Assembly (NCBI GenBank): GCA_027475525.1
Contig: JAMWFC010000060.1
Location: 558,001-622,000, forward strand
Direction of reading: 5' to 3'
DNA length: 64,000 bases
Source of the DNA: Macrolepiota albuminosa
Taxonomy: Eukaryota; Basidiomycota; Agaricomycetes; Agaricales; Agaricaceae
Shown here piece by piece: positions 24,480 to 35,957 of this stretch. The notes under the pieces are model-generated. The model did no database searches. It saw only the letters and a list, made by a program, of their open reading frames with translations, and was not told the DNA's origin. How positions within the stretch are numbered: the stretch's first letter is position 1; the number at the start of each line of letters is the position of its first letter. Made by a program: the position numbers and the translations under genes.

Positions 24480-25681
24480 GAGGAAATGCATTTACGCACA
24501 GAGTGTGGGGCTCTAAACCCAGATGGGGCAGCCTCAGCCTATCCCCCCTCTTTCGTCAGGTTCCATACCCACTAAAACCCCGCTCTCCGCCTCCGCAAGA
24601 GGCACTATGGGCAGTGAGCTCAGGCCTGTCTCACTCCATGTGGCTTTCACAAGGTTCATAGTGATCGCGTGCTTGCCCAGCTTTAGGCTGGCCAGTTTTC
24701 TGTCCAGGTCCATTCTAGAGTCTATCATTTCTTCTATCGATGTGTTATTTCTTCCTCTGAGTATGGGAGATTCTCCTTCTTTATCGCTCTCTCACACCTG
24801 AGAACCCATATTAGGTATGCTGACTCTATCACTAGGATTCTATATAGTTGGGACAGGCCTACTGACTCTTTCTTGTTTCTTCCATCAATGGTTACTAGAG
24901 GGCTTCCAAGGATAGAGCCCACATTTTGTTTGTAAGTCTTTTCCAGACCGAGCTTTCCAGATGTCATTCGCTAATTTCCACACGGTCTCCTGGCCTGGGG
25001 AAGAGCAAGAGGAGAGGATGTGATTTATGGAATCAATTTCATCGTCGTTTGGGCATATAGCTCTTGATAGGAGCCTATTTTGTACACGTCATGTAGTTCT
25101 TTCCATAGGAAAACCCTAATTTGTCTTGAGAAATCTTTGTTCTGAATTCCTCTCCATATCTGCGCAATTGAAGGCCTCCTTCTGCATTGTCACTTCACAT
25201 GCCGACTGATCTTTCTTATCATTGACTCTGTCCTTGGCCTTGTTGGTATTACTTCCAGGCCTCTAATCGCTCTATATGCCAGAGCCTGCGACATCTTTGC
25301 TAGTTTTAAACCAGTCGAGAGGAGTTCCACAGGAATTGGTGGAATTATCATTAAGTCATGGCTCTTCAGCGCCTCGTTTGCCAAGCGAGAGGCTATCTCA
25401 ATTTCTGCGCCTGGTTGCTCTTCTGACTTGTCACACAGGAAAACACCAGCTCTGTGCATCTTCAGTCTGCCGAGCAGAGTTCTCAGCAATCCTCCGTCTT
25501 TCTGTCCATGGAAATCTATGTCTTCCAGGTCCTCCCTTGCTTCAAGTTCGTCATGTCCAGTCATACATATACAATTCAAAACACTAGGGTTTTCTTTGCC
25601 AAGCTCAGGAATCAGGAGCATATTGAATGCCATTGTTCCTGATTTTCTTTGCCATGACATGGCCTGAAGTTCCGTCAACAA
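24480..25681 (-). pseudogene. LINE-type retroelement remnant, C-terminal part
   Basis: Broken minus-strand frames match the C-terminal third of the RNase-H-bearing non-LTR elements common in mushrooms. 25681-25190 holds the linker after RNase H (for example DLEDIDFHGQK and LANEALKSHDL, then KMSQALAYRAIR). 24967-24734 holds the terminal segment with LGSILGSPLV and RILVIESAYLIWVLRCER. Reverse transcriptase is absent, so this is a 5'-truncated, frameshifted copy. CpG is scarce throughout. Confidence 0.65.
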
Positions 25682-26549
25682 GCATCAAATAATGTGTGAC
25701 CGCATATTTGAGTTTGAGTTCCAGAACATGATTGGCTTTGTTGCTGGTCAGGGCTTTTTGACTGTCTCAATCAACTGATTCTTGAAGTATTTTTCATTCT
25801 TGCAGTGCCAATCCAACTGGAGATCAATTTATAAGTTCATGCTCAGCAAAGATGTCAAGAACTAACTTCTCTTCAGTCTCAGTGAGTCTGGTAGCCACAT
25901 TTCTGTGCTGCTTTTGTAGTTTTTTCTGGTTTTCTTCTTTTTTGTGTGGAGAAGCTTTTCCAGTGGGCAGACTAGCACCATAGTCATCTCCTCCCCACCT
26001 GCTAAACTATACACCTAAAATTTAAACCAGGTCCCAAATATAAGTAGGTATGTGCTTCTGTGAGAAAATGCCTTCATGCATATTGTGTGCTCAGCCTATT
26101 TCCTGTCTTTGCAGCCTACTACCCATCCAAACACTACTCTCATATGGACTTGAGGGTTTTCTCTTCAGTCCTGTGCTCCTCTATATTTCCTTTACCATGC
26201 CTTTCTGAAGTGCTTTCTTTTTTTTCTTTTTTTTTTGGTGGTATCACTGTAGCCTGCCAACCATTCACATAAGTCAACCTCTTACAGACTAGGACATGTG
26301 TGTTGTTTCGCTATTTCTAATATCTTCTCCTGGCTTCTGCCTGCCTGTTGGAAATGCATTTATGCACTGAGTGTGGGGCTTGTCATCCAATACCCACTAA
26401 AACCACAGTTAACTTCTTCCAGAGCCTGAGGGGAGAAAAGTCATCAGGTATGAGGTTCGACCAAGTATTCTTAATTAACCTGGGCTTGTGTGCCATTCTT
26501 CCAAACCTCTCTCCATCTGTTGCTAGGCAATCAAGCTTGATTCTTTGAG
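25682..26549. other. Unassigned CpG-poor repeat-like sequence
   Basis: AT-rich, almost no CpG, many short frames with no domain. Includes T-rich tracts near 26218-26240 that could be a LINE tail or A/T expansion. Probably old transposon sequence. Confidence 0.3.
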
Positions 26550-28478
26550 CTATTGTTGCTTTGATCCTATGTAGGATCTCTTTTTCGGTGAAGGTATTTC
26601 TGGGTCAGATTTTCTTGTGATCCTCCACTCACATCTAAGCTTCCATATAGCATATGTTGCCTCTGAGATGATAATCTTTCTGAATCTACACTCTCCTTTG
26701 TCTCTCTTCCTTATCTTCTTAGTGAGGGCACAACCCAGTTGGTTCCCAAGAGATGGTTTACTAAAGAGTATACCTTTCATTTCATGTAATCTTTTTACAA
26801 ATTTCCAAATTATTTCCTGTCCTGAGGTTGCACATTCAGTGAGGATATACTCAAGGGTCTCTGTCATTCTACTTTCTGGGCAAATTGCTCTTATTTTGTA
26901 ATCTTTTATATTTTCCCAATATTTCTCTATTTTATATGCATTATGCATTGCATGCTATTGCATGCCAAAGAAAGCTCCTGACCTGACCTGTTTTGTCAGG
27001 TCCCTATTCTTTAAGGACATCCATATTTGCTTGTCAGTGGGAAAATCACCTATCCTTTCTTTTGCTGCCCATCAAGTCATATCCATGTGGGTGGAAGTGC
27101 CTTTTCTTCATGGAGTGGGCATTCTCCCTATTATTCCTTTGTAGGCTATGGCTTGCATTATAGCTCATACTCTCATGGTATGTTGATGTCTATCTCATAT
27201 TCAGTGTTGTCTCCTAACATAAAGTAAACCTGACTAACCCAGAAGGTGGTGGTTTGATCCCTGGTAGGGGCAATATCCTGGCATGAAGCCTTTGAGCCTG
27301 AATTTGATAAGGGTTGGGAGAAACATCACTAGCATGTGGCTACCAACCCTGGCATTCCCAGGACAGAGGGGGGTATCCACTGACTGGATGGGTCAGGTTT
27401 ACTTTATGTTGGGAGACATTCCACTAAGCCACTGTGGCTTAGTGGAATGTCTCCCAACAGTCTTGTGGGTGCCTAGGTTTGCAAGCCTGTCAGCTTCCTC
27501 ATTCCCCTTGACCCTTGCATGTCCCTTCACTTTTTCAATCATTGTAATGCCATCTTGTTTCCTCATGGTTGCAGCTATGGCTCTTAGAATGTCCTTGTTT
27601 GCTGTGCCAATCCAGCCTTTGTCTTCTCTCCTTTTTAGGTGTTTGGTTAAGTTGTTGATTGTGATTTGGGAGTCACTTTTTACTAACATAGCCTGGGCTT
27701 GTGGGATGGACTGTGCTGTGATCAGAATAGCCACTGCCTCTCCCATGTTATTTGTCTGTGGGATATGTTCTGGGAGATGAAAAGCTTTGTTTCTTGGGTC
27801 ATCAGGACTAAACCCTACCTCTGCTCCAGCTGCTGCCTGACCTTCTTCATCTCCTATGCAAGAACCCTCAGTATAAATTGTCACTAGATCTGGGGGGATA
27901 TGGGAGGTTCTCATGTATGTTGTCTGGATTATGTTTAAGGGAGCTGGGGTCATAAAGACTCTGAAACCTTCCCTGAGTGGGCTTCTTGTGATAATGTTCA
28001 TTTTGACTACCTTTCTATTTCTTCTAGTATCAAGTCCTTTTACTTCCTCTTTTGTATCTCAGTCAACCTCAGGTGAATTCGGGTTCCACTTTTTGCCAAG
28101 CCTCACGATATAGTCTTTGGCTATTTTACTGCATTTATGAGAGTAACTGCACCCTTTTCTCTGTAATTTCTTACATACTGTGCAAGCACAGTTTTTCCTT
28201 GCTTTGTGTGATTGTGGTGCTTTGATGCCTAAGGTTTTGCTTAACTTTGTCATATCTCCTACCATGTGTATTTGATGATTTTGCCTCAGGCATAGCATTG
28301 ATGCTGTGTTTATCCTAAGGTATTTTTCTTGTGCTAGTCTTATGTAGTACCATGCTGGTCTTTTTAGGTTGTTTTCAAGAGCTAATAGGTGGAACACCAT
28401 GCTATATTTCTTTGCCACTTGCAACATCTTCTGTATTGGCATCAGGAGTCCATTCTCCATTGCTCTGGTGTCCACCAT
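26550..28478 (-). pseudogene. LINE-type retroelement remnant with RNase H
   Basis: Second truncated copy of the same family. In minus-strand order: 28478-28059 has the Cys-rich pre-RNase H segment (KNCACTVCKKLQRKGC); 28001-27399 has RNase H with IYTEGSCIGD, NMGEAVAI, KSDSQ and GNEEADRLA. The first catalytic Asp (normally in YTDGS) is Glu here. 26948-26550 has the terminal segment (TLEYILTECATSGQEIIWK, then SEATYAIWKLRCEW). RNase H and the terminal segment are separated by a foldback insertion (27195-27458). No reverse transcriptase remains. Confidence 0.7.
27195..27458. mobile_element. Small foldback/MITE-like insertion in the LINE remnant
   Basis: Inverted ends around CTAACATAAAGTAAACCTGAC (about 27211-27235) and its complement (about 27388-27412) enclose ~200 bp. 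The right border is a perfect palindrome with 25-bp arms and a 1-nt centre (27408-27432 / 27434-27458). It interrupts the LINE C-terminal coding region. Exact ends and TSD not resolved. Confidence 0.5.
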
Positions 28479-28489
28479 TGTCTTGGAGA

Positions 28490-28677
28490 ATCAAGTTTTG
28501 CTGTTGGCTGCAAGAACACCCAGTACTAAAGGCTCCCACAACTCCTGAGTTATCAGACTTTAGAACAACATGGAAATTGCAATAGTTCATCAGAATGAGT
28601 GCATAGATAGATAAGTTGACAGCAACTATTTCTGCCCAATTTCTATCTTGACCCTCAGATTTCCATCCAATTTTCAA
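28490..28677 (-). pseudogene. RNase H-like fragment of another retroelement
   Basis: A minus-strand frame with NWAEIVAVNLSIYAL and LKSDNSGVVGAF resembles the RNase H region of tyrosine-recombinase or gypsy-like basidiomycete elements, not the LINE next to it. Too short for a firm call. Confidence 0.35.
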
Positions 28678-28678
28678 T

Positions 28679-29557
28679 TAGGCCAACTATTTGTCTTCAA
28701 TAACAAATCTGATGCCCCACATTGTCAAAGCATTGATGAATATTTCTATATCCAATGCTTTGGGAGTGCATATAATGAAGGAACCACACTACTGGTTTTG
28801 GAAAACATTCCACCACTATAAAATACTGTTTATCATGGCATATGTAGGACAATGAGAAATAAAATTGAAACTGTTGATGAGCTCCTATTATGGTTGGCCA
28901 CAAATAGCACCAATACCCACACCTCACATTAGCCCACTGGTACCACCAGAAGCAGCACACTCTAGTGCTTCCAGTACCAGTTTTTCCATATTTTTACACT
29001 AATAACTCACAGCTACAGCCTCCAATTACTCCAGGACCACTTTTTATGGCCACACTTATCCTTAGCACCACTGTTGACACCTTGCCACACCTTGCCACTT
29101 GCACTCCAAGGCTATACATTTACATGGACAAGAGGCATCAGTCAAATCTGGAATAATGCTCTTAGCCAGTGGCAGTGCTTACAGGATGGAATAATGAAGT
29201 ATTTCCATGACAGATAGCTGACAGCATCATTATAGACCTTTTACCATACAATTCAATTCACAGCATTTACTTACATTCTTATCAGTTCACCACCCTCTTA
29301 GCATCAGCTAACTTCCTTCACTATAAATACTTACTTTTTGTTAGTAGTACATCATCAATTTGGCAGTAGAGATTGTATCCCAACATTTTGGTCACCATAT
29401 GCAACAGACTACCTTTTGTTGACCATGTCAGCAAGAGGACTCTGCTTTAGTTTTCTCTCTCTCTCTCTAGCACCTTGCAACTACAGCTTGGCATTTGTAC
29501 TTAGATCCACTAAGTAATCTCATCTTTTTATTATCTTATTCTAGGTGCTAACACTTA
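28679..29557. other. Unassigned AT-rich repeat sequence
   Basis: CpG-poor, includes a CT microsatellite near 29452-29468. No gene seen. The last five bases (29553-29557, ACTTA) are the left target duplication of the LTR-A solo insertion. Confidence 0.3.
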
Positions 29558-29734
29558 TGTAGCATAGTCCACTATGTGGCGTTGGCCACATAGCTTTACT
29601 TACTGTAGTAGATATTATATTATAATTATTATAATATAATTTTAATATATTAATTACTTTACCATATATATACGTACATGTGCTGCTTAGTAAGCAGCTT
29701 ATTTTGTGTTTATACTACATAGTCAATAGACCGG
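29558..29734 (+). mobile_element. Solo LTR, family A, left part (split by LTR B)
   Basis: Starts TGTAGCATAG and matches the two family-A LTRs at 46120 and 53914. It is continued at 45264-45324, where it ends CGTTACA. The two parts total 238 bp, against 235 and 240 bp for the other LTRs. TSD ACTTA at 29553-29557 and 45325-45329 shows a solo LTR later opened by the family-B insertion. Confidence 0.88.
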
Positions 29735-30017
29735 TGATAGGACCCCATACGGGATCAGCGCATCAACGGCAGGCGACGGCAACGCGGCACCGACTCGGGA
29801 TACCTTAGCGCGCGCTAACTAACCATTTTTGGCAATATTTGACGGCCGCGCACAGCAAGAAGCAGATCCAATCAGTGATAGCGCCGACGGCAGACAGAAT
29901 GACAACTGACAGATGGCATCAGTCACTGACGACAGCGCTTAGCGAGAAGCCTGATGATCTATCAAAAACTGATGGACAGCTTGGCGTTTGACACCGCTTA
30001 GCATCTCGATTCGTCGC
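29735..30017 (+). mobile_element. Solo LTR, family B, left part (split by element C)
   Basis: Begins TGATAGGACCCC and matches the uninterrupted solo LTR B at 56353-57281. TSD CCGG at 29731-29734 and 45260-45263. Continued after element C at 44398-45259. The interruption carries TCGC (30014-30017) against GCGC (44394-44397). Confidence 0.88.
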
Positions 30018-32014
30018 TGATGACGCCAACTGTGGTTGGGTGCGCTGGACGTATACGCAGTACAACGCCGTCTCCAGCGCCTGGCGTACGGGTTTGTGAG
30101 GAGTCCCGGCAGGGTCCCGGTGTGCTCAAGCAGAGGTGATAGGGCGATGCGCTGATGACGCCCAAAGTTTGGTCAGCAACAAATGTAGCAATTGTGTTAC
30201 CGTACCAAGAGTGTGCGTTGGGCGCGCTATAAGTGATGTGAGGAGTCCCGGGCAGGTCCCAGAGAACGCGTCTGTGAAAAAGGGTAAAAGTCAGTAACGG
30301 GGTCGGCAAGTGTCAAGCGCTAAGGTAAAGCGCCTAAGAAAAGAGCGGTAAGTGAACACGGCAAGGTCAACGGCAAGAGCACGGTAAGCTTAGCGAGATC
30401 TAAGCGTCGATAATGCCTGCCGTAGTTGCAAGGCGCGAATAAGTCGAAGTTTAGCGAGAGTCTGCAACTGCCGACGAGTTCGACGTTGCCGACCGTAAAT
30501 GAGCTCTTGAGCGTAAGGGAGACTGAAGTAAGTGGGGAACTCTGGTCTATTCGTCTGATGATGTATGTACAAGTCGGTAAGTAATATATATACTACAAGG
30601 AGTTCACCGTTGCCAGTGACCAACCATCGCCAAAGTGCGGTAAACTGGAAAATTTCATAGGGGTAGCTCCAACGGTTTCAGATCTCTACCGTCCTTTGAG
30701 GACCCTTGGCGCCACCCGGCAGCAGATCGTGGTGCTAAACCATCAATCCATCACCCTCCTGCCTGTCAGAACACCTAAGCGACGTTGGGCGCCAAATCGA
30801 GACGCTAAGCGGTGTCAGACGCCAAGGTCAAACGCCAAGCTGTCCGTCAGTTTTTGATAGATCATCAAGCTTCTCGCTAAGCGCTGTCGTCAGTGACTGA
30901 TGCCATCTGTCAGTTGTCATTCTGTCTGCCGATCGGCGCTATCACTGATTGGATCTGCTTCTTGCCGTGCGCGGCCGTCAGAAATGGCTTAAAATAGGTA
31001 GAACGCGTGCGCTAAGTTCGGAACGAGTGCGGCAAGGTTTCCGGAGCCGGAGCCGGTGCCGAGCCTGCTGTTGATGCGCCTAACCTGTATAGGGTCCTAT
31101 CAGCGCTAGACAATAGCGCCTCGAATGCTACCTAGCAAGTGGTAAGCGTCGTAGTTTAGGAGAAGTTATAGAGAAAGAAACGAATAGCGCAGCGTAGCGT
31201 GCCCGTAGGTGGCACCGTAAACGACGAAGACGAGATAGACAAAGCTAGCGCCGAACTTGGTGGCAAAGTCAGGCAATGCTAGCGCGATTTGAACGCTAAG
31301 TGTAACTGGGTGCTCAAGAGGTTACGATTCGTTGTTATATACATGGCGAGTAGCTAGTTTTTATACTATGCGCTACATTATTTCCAAAATAAGTCCATTG
31401 ACGGCGCTACCGATTAGCGCCTCTCTTTGTGACTGTAGCTAACGGCCACCTGTCAACGGCGACCTGCAGCACATGGGTGACGGCGACCAACGGCGACTCT
31501 AAAACTACTTAGAAGTGGTACGAGTTTGCTCACTTTTTGATGTAATTTAATTGGCCATGCCATCCCGGGATATGGTCGGGGAATCCTCGACAGACGCCGT
31601 GAGCACTAATTCCGGCGCTAAACATTGTACCATCTTTTGATAGATTTAAATGTCGGGTCTGCGTGTATCCTGTCTCGTCGTCATTGATTCTTTTAGACTT
31701 CTGATTGAGGTGCCTCGGTGATTGACAGCGCCAATTGCTAACTCCTTTCAGTACTGATCGGGGTTTGGTCAGAGTCCCCTCCTGCCGTTATGCTAGCGCT
31801 ATGAGTCCTGAGTCTTCTTGGTCTTCAAAGTAACTGAGTGGAGTGCGCTGAGGGGCTGATACTGGTGATTGAGATGAATGGATAAGTCTTGCCACAGAGC
31901 GCCCACGCTAGGGCTGCTCTGTACCCAAGGCTGGTCGCTAGAGCCTTTAGTGTGTCAAGTGTTGGTCGGCCTATAATGTCCCTTGATGCGCTCAGTCTGA
32001 GTAGAAGCCTATCA
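30018..32014 (-). repeat. 3' LTR of element C (with nested solo LTR B)
   Basis: TGATGACGCCAACTG...AAGCCTATCA; the LTR proper is 30018-30152 plus 31107-32014 (135 + 908 = 1043 bp). It differs from the partner LTR by about a dozen transitions, most at CpG. Confidence 0.88.
30153..31102 (-). mobile_element. Solo LTR, family B, inverted, inside LTR C
   Basis: Reverse complement of the family-B LTR: starts TGATGACGCCCAAAG and ends GGGTCCTATCA, 950 bp. Flanked by GCGC at 30149-30152 and 31103-31106. It is the youngest or second youngest insertion of this stack because it is absent from the partner LTR at 43274-44393. Confidence 0.88.
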
Positions 32015-32023
32015 TCTCCCCCC
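32015..32023 (-). promoter_or_regulatory. Polypurine tract of element C
   Basis: Minus strand reads GGGGGGAGA directly before the 3' LTR (TGATAGGC). This is the expected plus-strand primer site and fixes the direction of element C as leftward. Confidence 0.75.
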
Positions 32024-32103
32024 AACTGAAAAATTGACTGTCCTCAGTCAAACGCCGTCGTTAATTTGACTGCGCTACGGTCCGTATAATGCCACCGGCA
32101 CCT

Positions 32104-32110
32104 TATAAAA
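32104..32110 (+). promoter_or_regulatory. TATA box of antisense gene 1
   Basis: TATAAAA, 53-59 bp upstream of the ATG at 32163, just inside the polypurine tract of element C and pointing away from it. Confidence 0.5.
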
Positions 32111-32162
32111 AAGTCGTTTTCCGTACTTCACCTTCCCGTGTTTTCCTTCCCATCTTTCCAGT

Positions 32163-34681
32163 ATGTCCACTTCTTTCGACGCCTCTGCTCTCCGCAATTT
32201 CCTGGCTAAGGCCTCCTATTTATTTGATCGCGCTAAGTCTGTCGGTCCCGCCGATGCGCCACAAACCGTCCCTGGTATTATGCAACTCTATCGGCGCTGG
32301 CTCGTGGTCCGCGGCTCCGACAGTTCCTGGGAGCGGGGTGACGAGGTTCGCGAGTGGTGCGTGGCCCGGTACCGTGAGTATGAGGGTGCCGATTGGTTGC
32401 GCCCTTTCGCGGACCTTTTTGTAAGTTTTCTAAGTTTGATTTTGGCGTTGTGGCGCTAAGGTTCAGCGCCCATACTAGGCTCCCTCCTTATCTGACGAGA
32501 TCGACGCGTTGTTGGCTAGTACCGAGGTTAGCGAAGTAAGTCCTTCCTTCTCCCCCTTTTTCCACTGTTAATCCTTGAGTAGTCGGTTGCCACGTCTCCC
32601 ACCGTCGCCAGTCTTCCTACTGCCCCCTCGGCCTCTACTGTCCCTTCTGTTCCTACCGCCCCTCCTTCTTCGACTTCTGTTCCGCCTCCTTCCGTTCTTG
32701 GCAGCCCTTTTCGTGGCGCTGCTTCTTCCACTCGCCCTGCCCCAAGCGCTGCTTCTCCCGTCCGTACTGCCCCTCCCCATTCGGCCATCAAACGTATTGC
32801 CGTTTCTCGTAGCGAGCCACGACCCGGCCCGACGCGCCCAACTTCTCACGGTCCTCCGCATAATTTCGCCATTGTTATTGAACGAGCGCCTCCTGCTCGT
32901 GCTAGTTCTCCTCCCAAACGTACCGTGCGTTCTTTTCCTATCTTCCTTACTCCATTTTTCTGACTTCTCCCCCTTCCAGATCAATCTCCCTGCTCGTGTT
33001 CCCCCTTTGTATGTCGTAAGTGCTTTGCTCGTTGTCGCTAGACTTTAGTGCCTAAATGTTAATGTCGATAGGCACCTAACCAGACCATGTTCACCGACGC
33101 GGAGCTTCGTGACCTTTTGTGTCTTCGCCGTGATACTACCGTTATTGATACCGGCGTCCCGGCTGGTGTCCAAGTGCTGGGCAGCAAGAAGAAGGTTACC
33201 GTTGCGCCCTTGGAGCGTCGCGCGTTTAGGGCAAAGATTGGCGCTGTAAGCACTGGTTTGCCCCTTAGTAGGTTCATGCCGTTGTTGACTTCTTTCTTAG
33301 TGTGACAAGTGTTGGTCTGAGAACGACCCTGAGGGCTGCTGGTTTCCTACCGCGTCTCTGCCTTGCTATCGGTGCGATGCATTGAAACGAGGCTGCGCCT
33401 TCAACAGGATTCGTACTCGTGAACGTGGTAGGGACGCCATTATGCAAAGGAACTATGAGCGCGCAGTGTTGGTTCGTAACGCCCGGGACTTCGTGCTGCA
33501 GCAACGTGATCTGGCGGCTACTCACCAACCCACGGTAATCAGCGCAGCCAGCCTGGCGCTGCCGACTACCCAGGATGGTACTACCGTGGCGGCACCTTTT
33601 GCTTGCTCTCCTCGTCGTCCCGTTCTTTCAAAACGTAAGCCTGTTGTCGCGTCTCCTGGCAAGAGCCCTGGTAAGCGCCGCGAGCTAGCGCCTGCTACGC
33701 CTGTGGTTTTGTCTTCGACCGAGTCTTCTACGGATGAGGGGGAGGGCACTGAGAGGGATGCCGAGAGAGAGGATGATGATGAAGCTGAGCCCGTTGTTGA
33801 TGCCGATGCGCTATTGGCGGTACGCGCTCTCCTGCTTCGCCTTACTCCCCCTATCGCCGCTAACCCTCGTCAGAGTGGCCCCAGTGGTAACCAGTACGCA
33901 TTTTCCTAACTTCTCTTTTCTTCGCGTGCTAACTTCTTGACTGATAGGTCCCCCACTCCCGTTCCCGTCGTCGTGGCTATCCCTGCTGCTGAAGATGTTG
34001 TTATGTCTGATGCTGGCGCTACCCCCGCCCCCGAGCCGGTTGCGGCTAGCGACACTCCGGTTGCTCTCCCTATCACTCTGTCCCTTACTCCTCCCCACAG
34101 CTCCTCTTCTTTTCCTAGTAGTCGCGAGACTTCTGCGGCGCCGGAATCCGAAGGAACCCTGGTGCCGGAAGGTGAGCGTCGTCGCCGCTGGAGATACTTG
34201 CCTCCCTACGGCATCCATCTTTCTTCCGCCAGAGCTATGTCCCCCGGCGACGAGCGCCATGAGTGGACACCCCGTGCGCCTGTAACTGTCCGGGTACGTC
34301 CGTTTTTGTTTGTTCCCCTTTTTCTCCCCTTTTCTAACCTTCCATAAGTTCGATCCCTTTTGGACTCCCCCTCCCGCCATGCGAGTTTCTGGTGACGCCT
34401 TCCCTTGGCTCGGGGACGAGTTCTCCTATCCTGTTACCCCTCTCCGCCCTTCTGCCGACCTTCGCCAGCAACTCCGCCATATCGAGGATGCGACCGAAGC
34501 CGTTGGTCGCGAACTTGCAAACCTGCGTCCTCGCGTTTCCACCTTAGCTCGCCGCGAGCGCCTCCTTCTCGAGCTCCATGACGATATTACCGCTGCACTT
34601 GAGTGGCAAGCGAGTAACTCGATCCAGGATGGGGACTTGCTTCCTTTGGGCGATCCCGCCCTTCCCGAGTATGATCCGTAG
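32163..34681 (+). CDS. Element C antisense gene 1: Zn2Cys6-like cysteine-cluster protein
   Basis: Eight exons join in one phase to 712 aa: 32163-32420, 32479-32535, 32583-32924, 32980-33015, 33072-33245, 33301-33893, 33948-34293, 34349-34681. There is an N-terminal helical part (residues ~1-86), a Pro/Ser-rich linker, then a basic segment and a cysteine cluster CDKC-x8-C-x8-CYRC-x6-C (near residue 205), close to the fungal Zn2Cys6 pattern C-x2-C-x6-C but with a longer first loop. After it come an acidic Ser/Glu stretch, a second Pro-rich region and a C-terminal helical segment (LRQQLRHIEDATEAVG to HDDITAALEW). The family name and function are unknown to me; DNA or RNA binding is a guess from the cluster. 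It lies antisense to pol, between pol and the polypurine tract. No stop or frameshift is seen, unlike gag and pol of the same element. Confidence 0.72.
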
Positions 34682-35202
34682 TTGCCGACCATCAGCGCTT
34701 TTAAACTTTTTATGGACTTTGTCTTTTTTTATACGAACTTTGTAGTGTGATACTAAAATAAACGCCTCCCTTGGCTTCAAATCGTCAGTTTGTAAGTAAT
34801 CAACAGAAAATAAGTAAAAAGGGGAAACGCTCAGTAGATCATCATGGCGCAAAAACCCCTGTTGCCGGCGCTGCCCAATAGCCATTATCGCGCCAGCCTA
34901 GAAAGAAAAGGGTATCGTCTGTAAAATAATAAGTAGGTCCATGCAAGAAGCTTATTCTATAAAGTAATAGAGTGCCAGAGATCGTTTTGTGGCTATTCGG
35001 TGATGGTGATCATAAGCGCTAGGTCTAGAATGGCGATTTCCTTTCTGCGCGGTCCAACAATGAGTCAAGCGCCTCTCATTGGCTAGTATCTTCGTCAGGG
35101 TCCTCGTTCTTTGTGAAACGTCCTCCCACGCTGTCGCCGTTCTAACTCTAGCCGTGTCCTATAAATTGCATATGCATCAACTGGATCTCATCAGTCTTCG
35201 CG
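34682..35202. other. Spacer between antisense genes 1 and 2
   Basis: No gene. Ends with the promoter of antisense gene 2 (TATAAAT at 35160-35166). Confidence 0.4.
35160..35166 (+). promoter_or_regulatory. TATA box of antisense gene 2
   Basis: TATAAAT 37-43 bp upstream of the ATG at 35203. Confidence 0.5.
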
Positions 35203-35715
35203 ATGACCAGCCCGACCGGCCTGGTGTGGACTCCCCGCTGTGATCGTGCTCACGTCATGATGGACCCTCCCACTTTCCTAGAGCGTGTCACCTCTTTCCT
35301 TCACCACTATCCTGCTGGCAGCGTGCCAGAACTGGACGATGGCGTCCTCGAATTAAGTCGTCGCTGCCAGTTGCTGCGTGCGGCCTGTGAGATCTGGTCG
35401 GATAGCAAACCTCTGATGCAGTTTGGTATGGAGAAGGCCTGGAGTCGCATTTTTCAGGTGCGCTCCTGCCTTTTTCGCCCTCTTCTTTGCTGACAGTCGC
35501 TAATTAAAGCAACTTCCTCCCACCTCCACGCGAGAGCGTCTTGAGCTGCTGCTGGAAGAAAGCCACTATCTGGTCCGTCTGTCCTTACCCCGTTACTCCT
35601 TTCTTTTCCTGTCTAACCGCGCCTTCTTCACCAGTCTCCTCGTTCTTCTACCGGTGGTCGCCTCTTTCGTGGCCCCTCTGACGGGGCGCGTCTCCTCCTG
35701 TTGCCCGCTCCTTGA
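35203..35715 (+). CDS. Element C antisense gene 2: small protein, paralogue of gene 3
   Basis: Exons 35203-35457, 35510-35572 and 35635-35715 give 132 aa. The second intron is set by analogy with antisense gene 3; if it is retained, the frame stays open to 35746 (163 aa). The helical core (FLERVTSFLHHYPAG, then LELSRRCQLLRAACE and KAWSRIFQ) aligns with the same core in antisense gene 3, and the exon junction after the core falls at the same place. No known domain. A Met at 35257 is an alternative start. Confidence 0.6.
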
Positions 35716-35957
35716 TTTGCTTCCGCCTCCCATGTCGTTTATGTAAGGTGATCTTCCCTTCTCCGTAGCGCCACAGAACTGACAGATTTTAGATTCTTGA
35801 TTTCCAATGTCGTCGTATATTAAATGCATCGTTGTTGTCGCCCCCCCCCCCTCGTGATTGTTTCGCCCATGTAAAAGTTCCTAAGTCGCTGCGACCCTGC
35901 AAGTAGCTAGAGATATTTTATGGGCTCTGCCGCCCTTAAGTTTGTTAGTATTTCATC
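35716..35957. other. Spacer between antisense genes 2 and 3
   Basis: No gene; contains a C-rich run at about 35841-35852 in an otherwise mixed sequence. Confidence 0.35.

Noticed and set aside
27240..27275. GGTTTGATCCC, resembling a tRNA T-arm / Pol III B box
   Set aside because: No cloverleaf or A box could be placed; at most an old SINE trace, not supported.
27283..27780. 165-codon plus-strand frame
   Set aside because: Shadow of the minus-strand RNase H of the LINE remnant.
30390..30623. Open frames within the LTR B copies (also 44680-44943)
   Set aside because: They lie in LTR sequence, differ between copies and are partly created by the 77-bp duplications.
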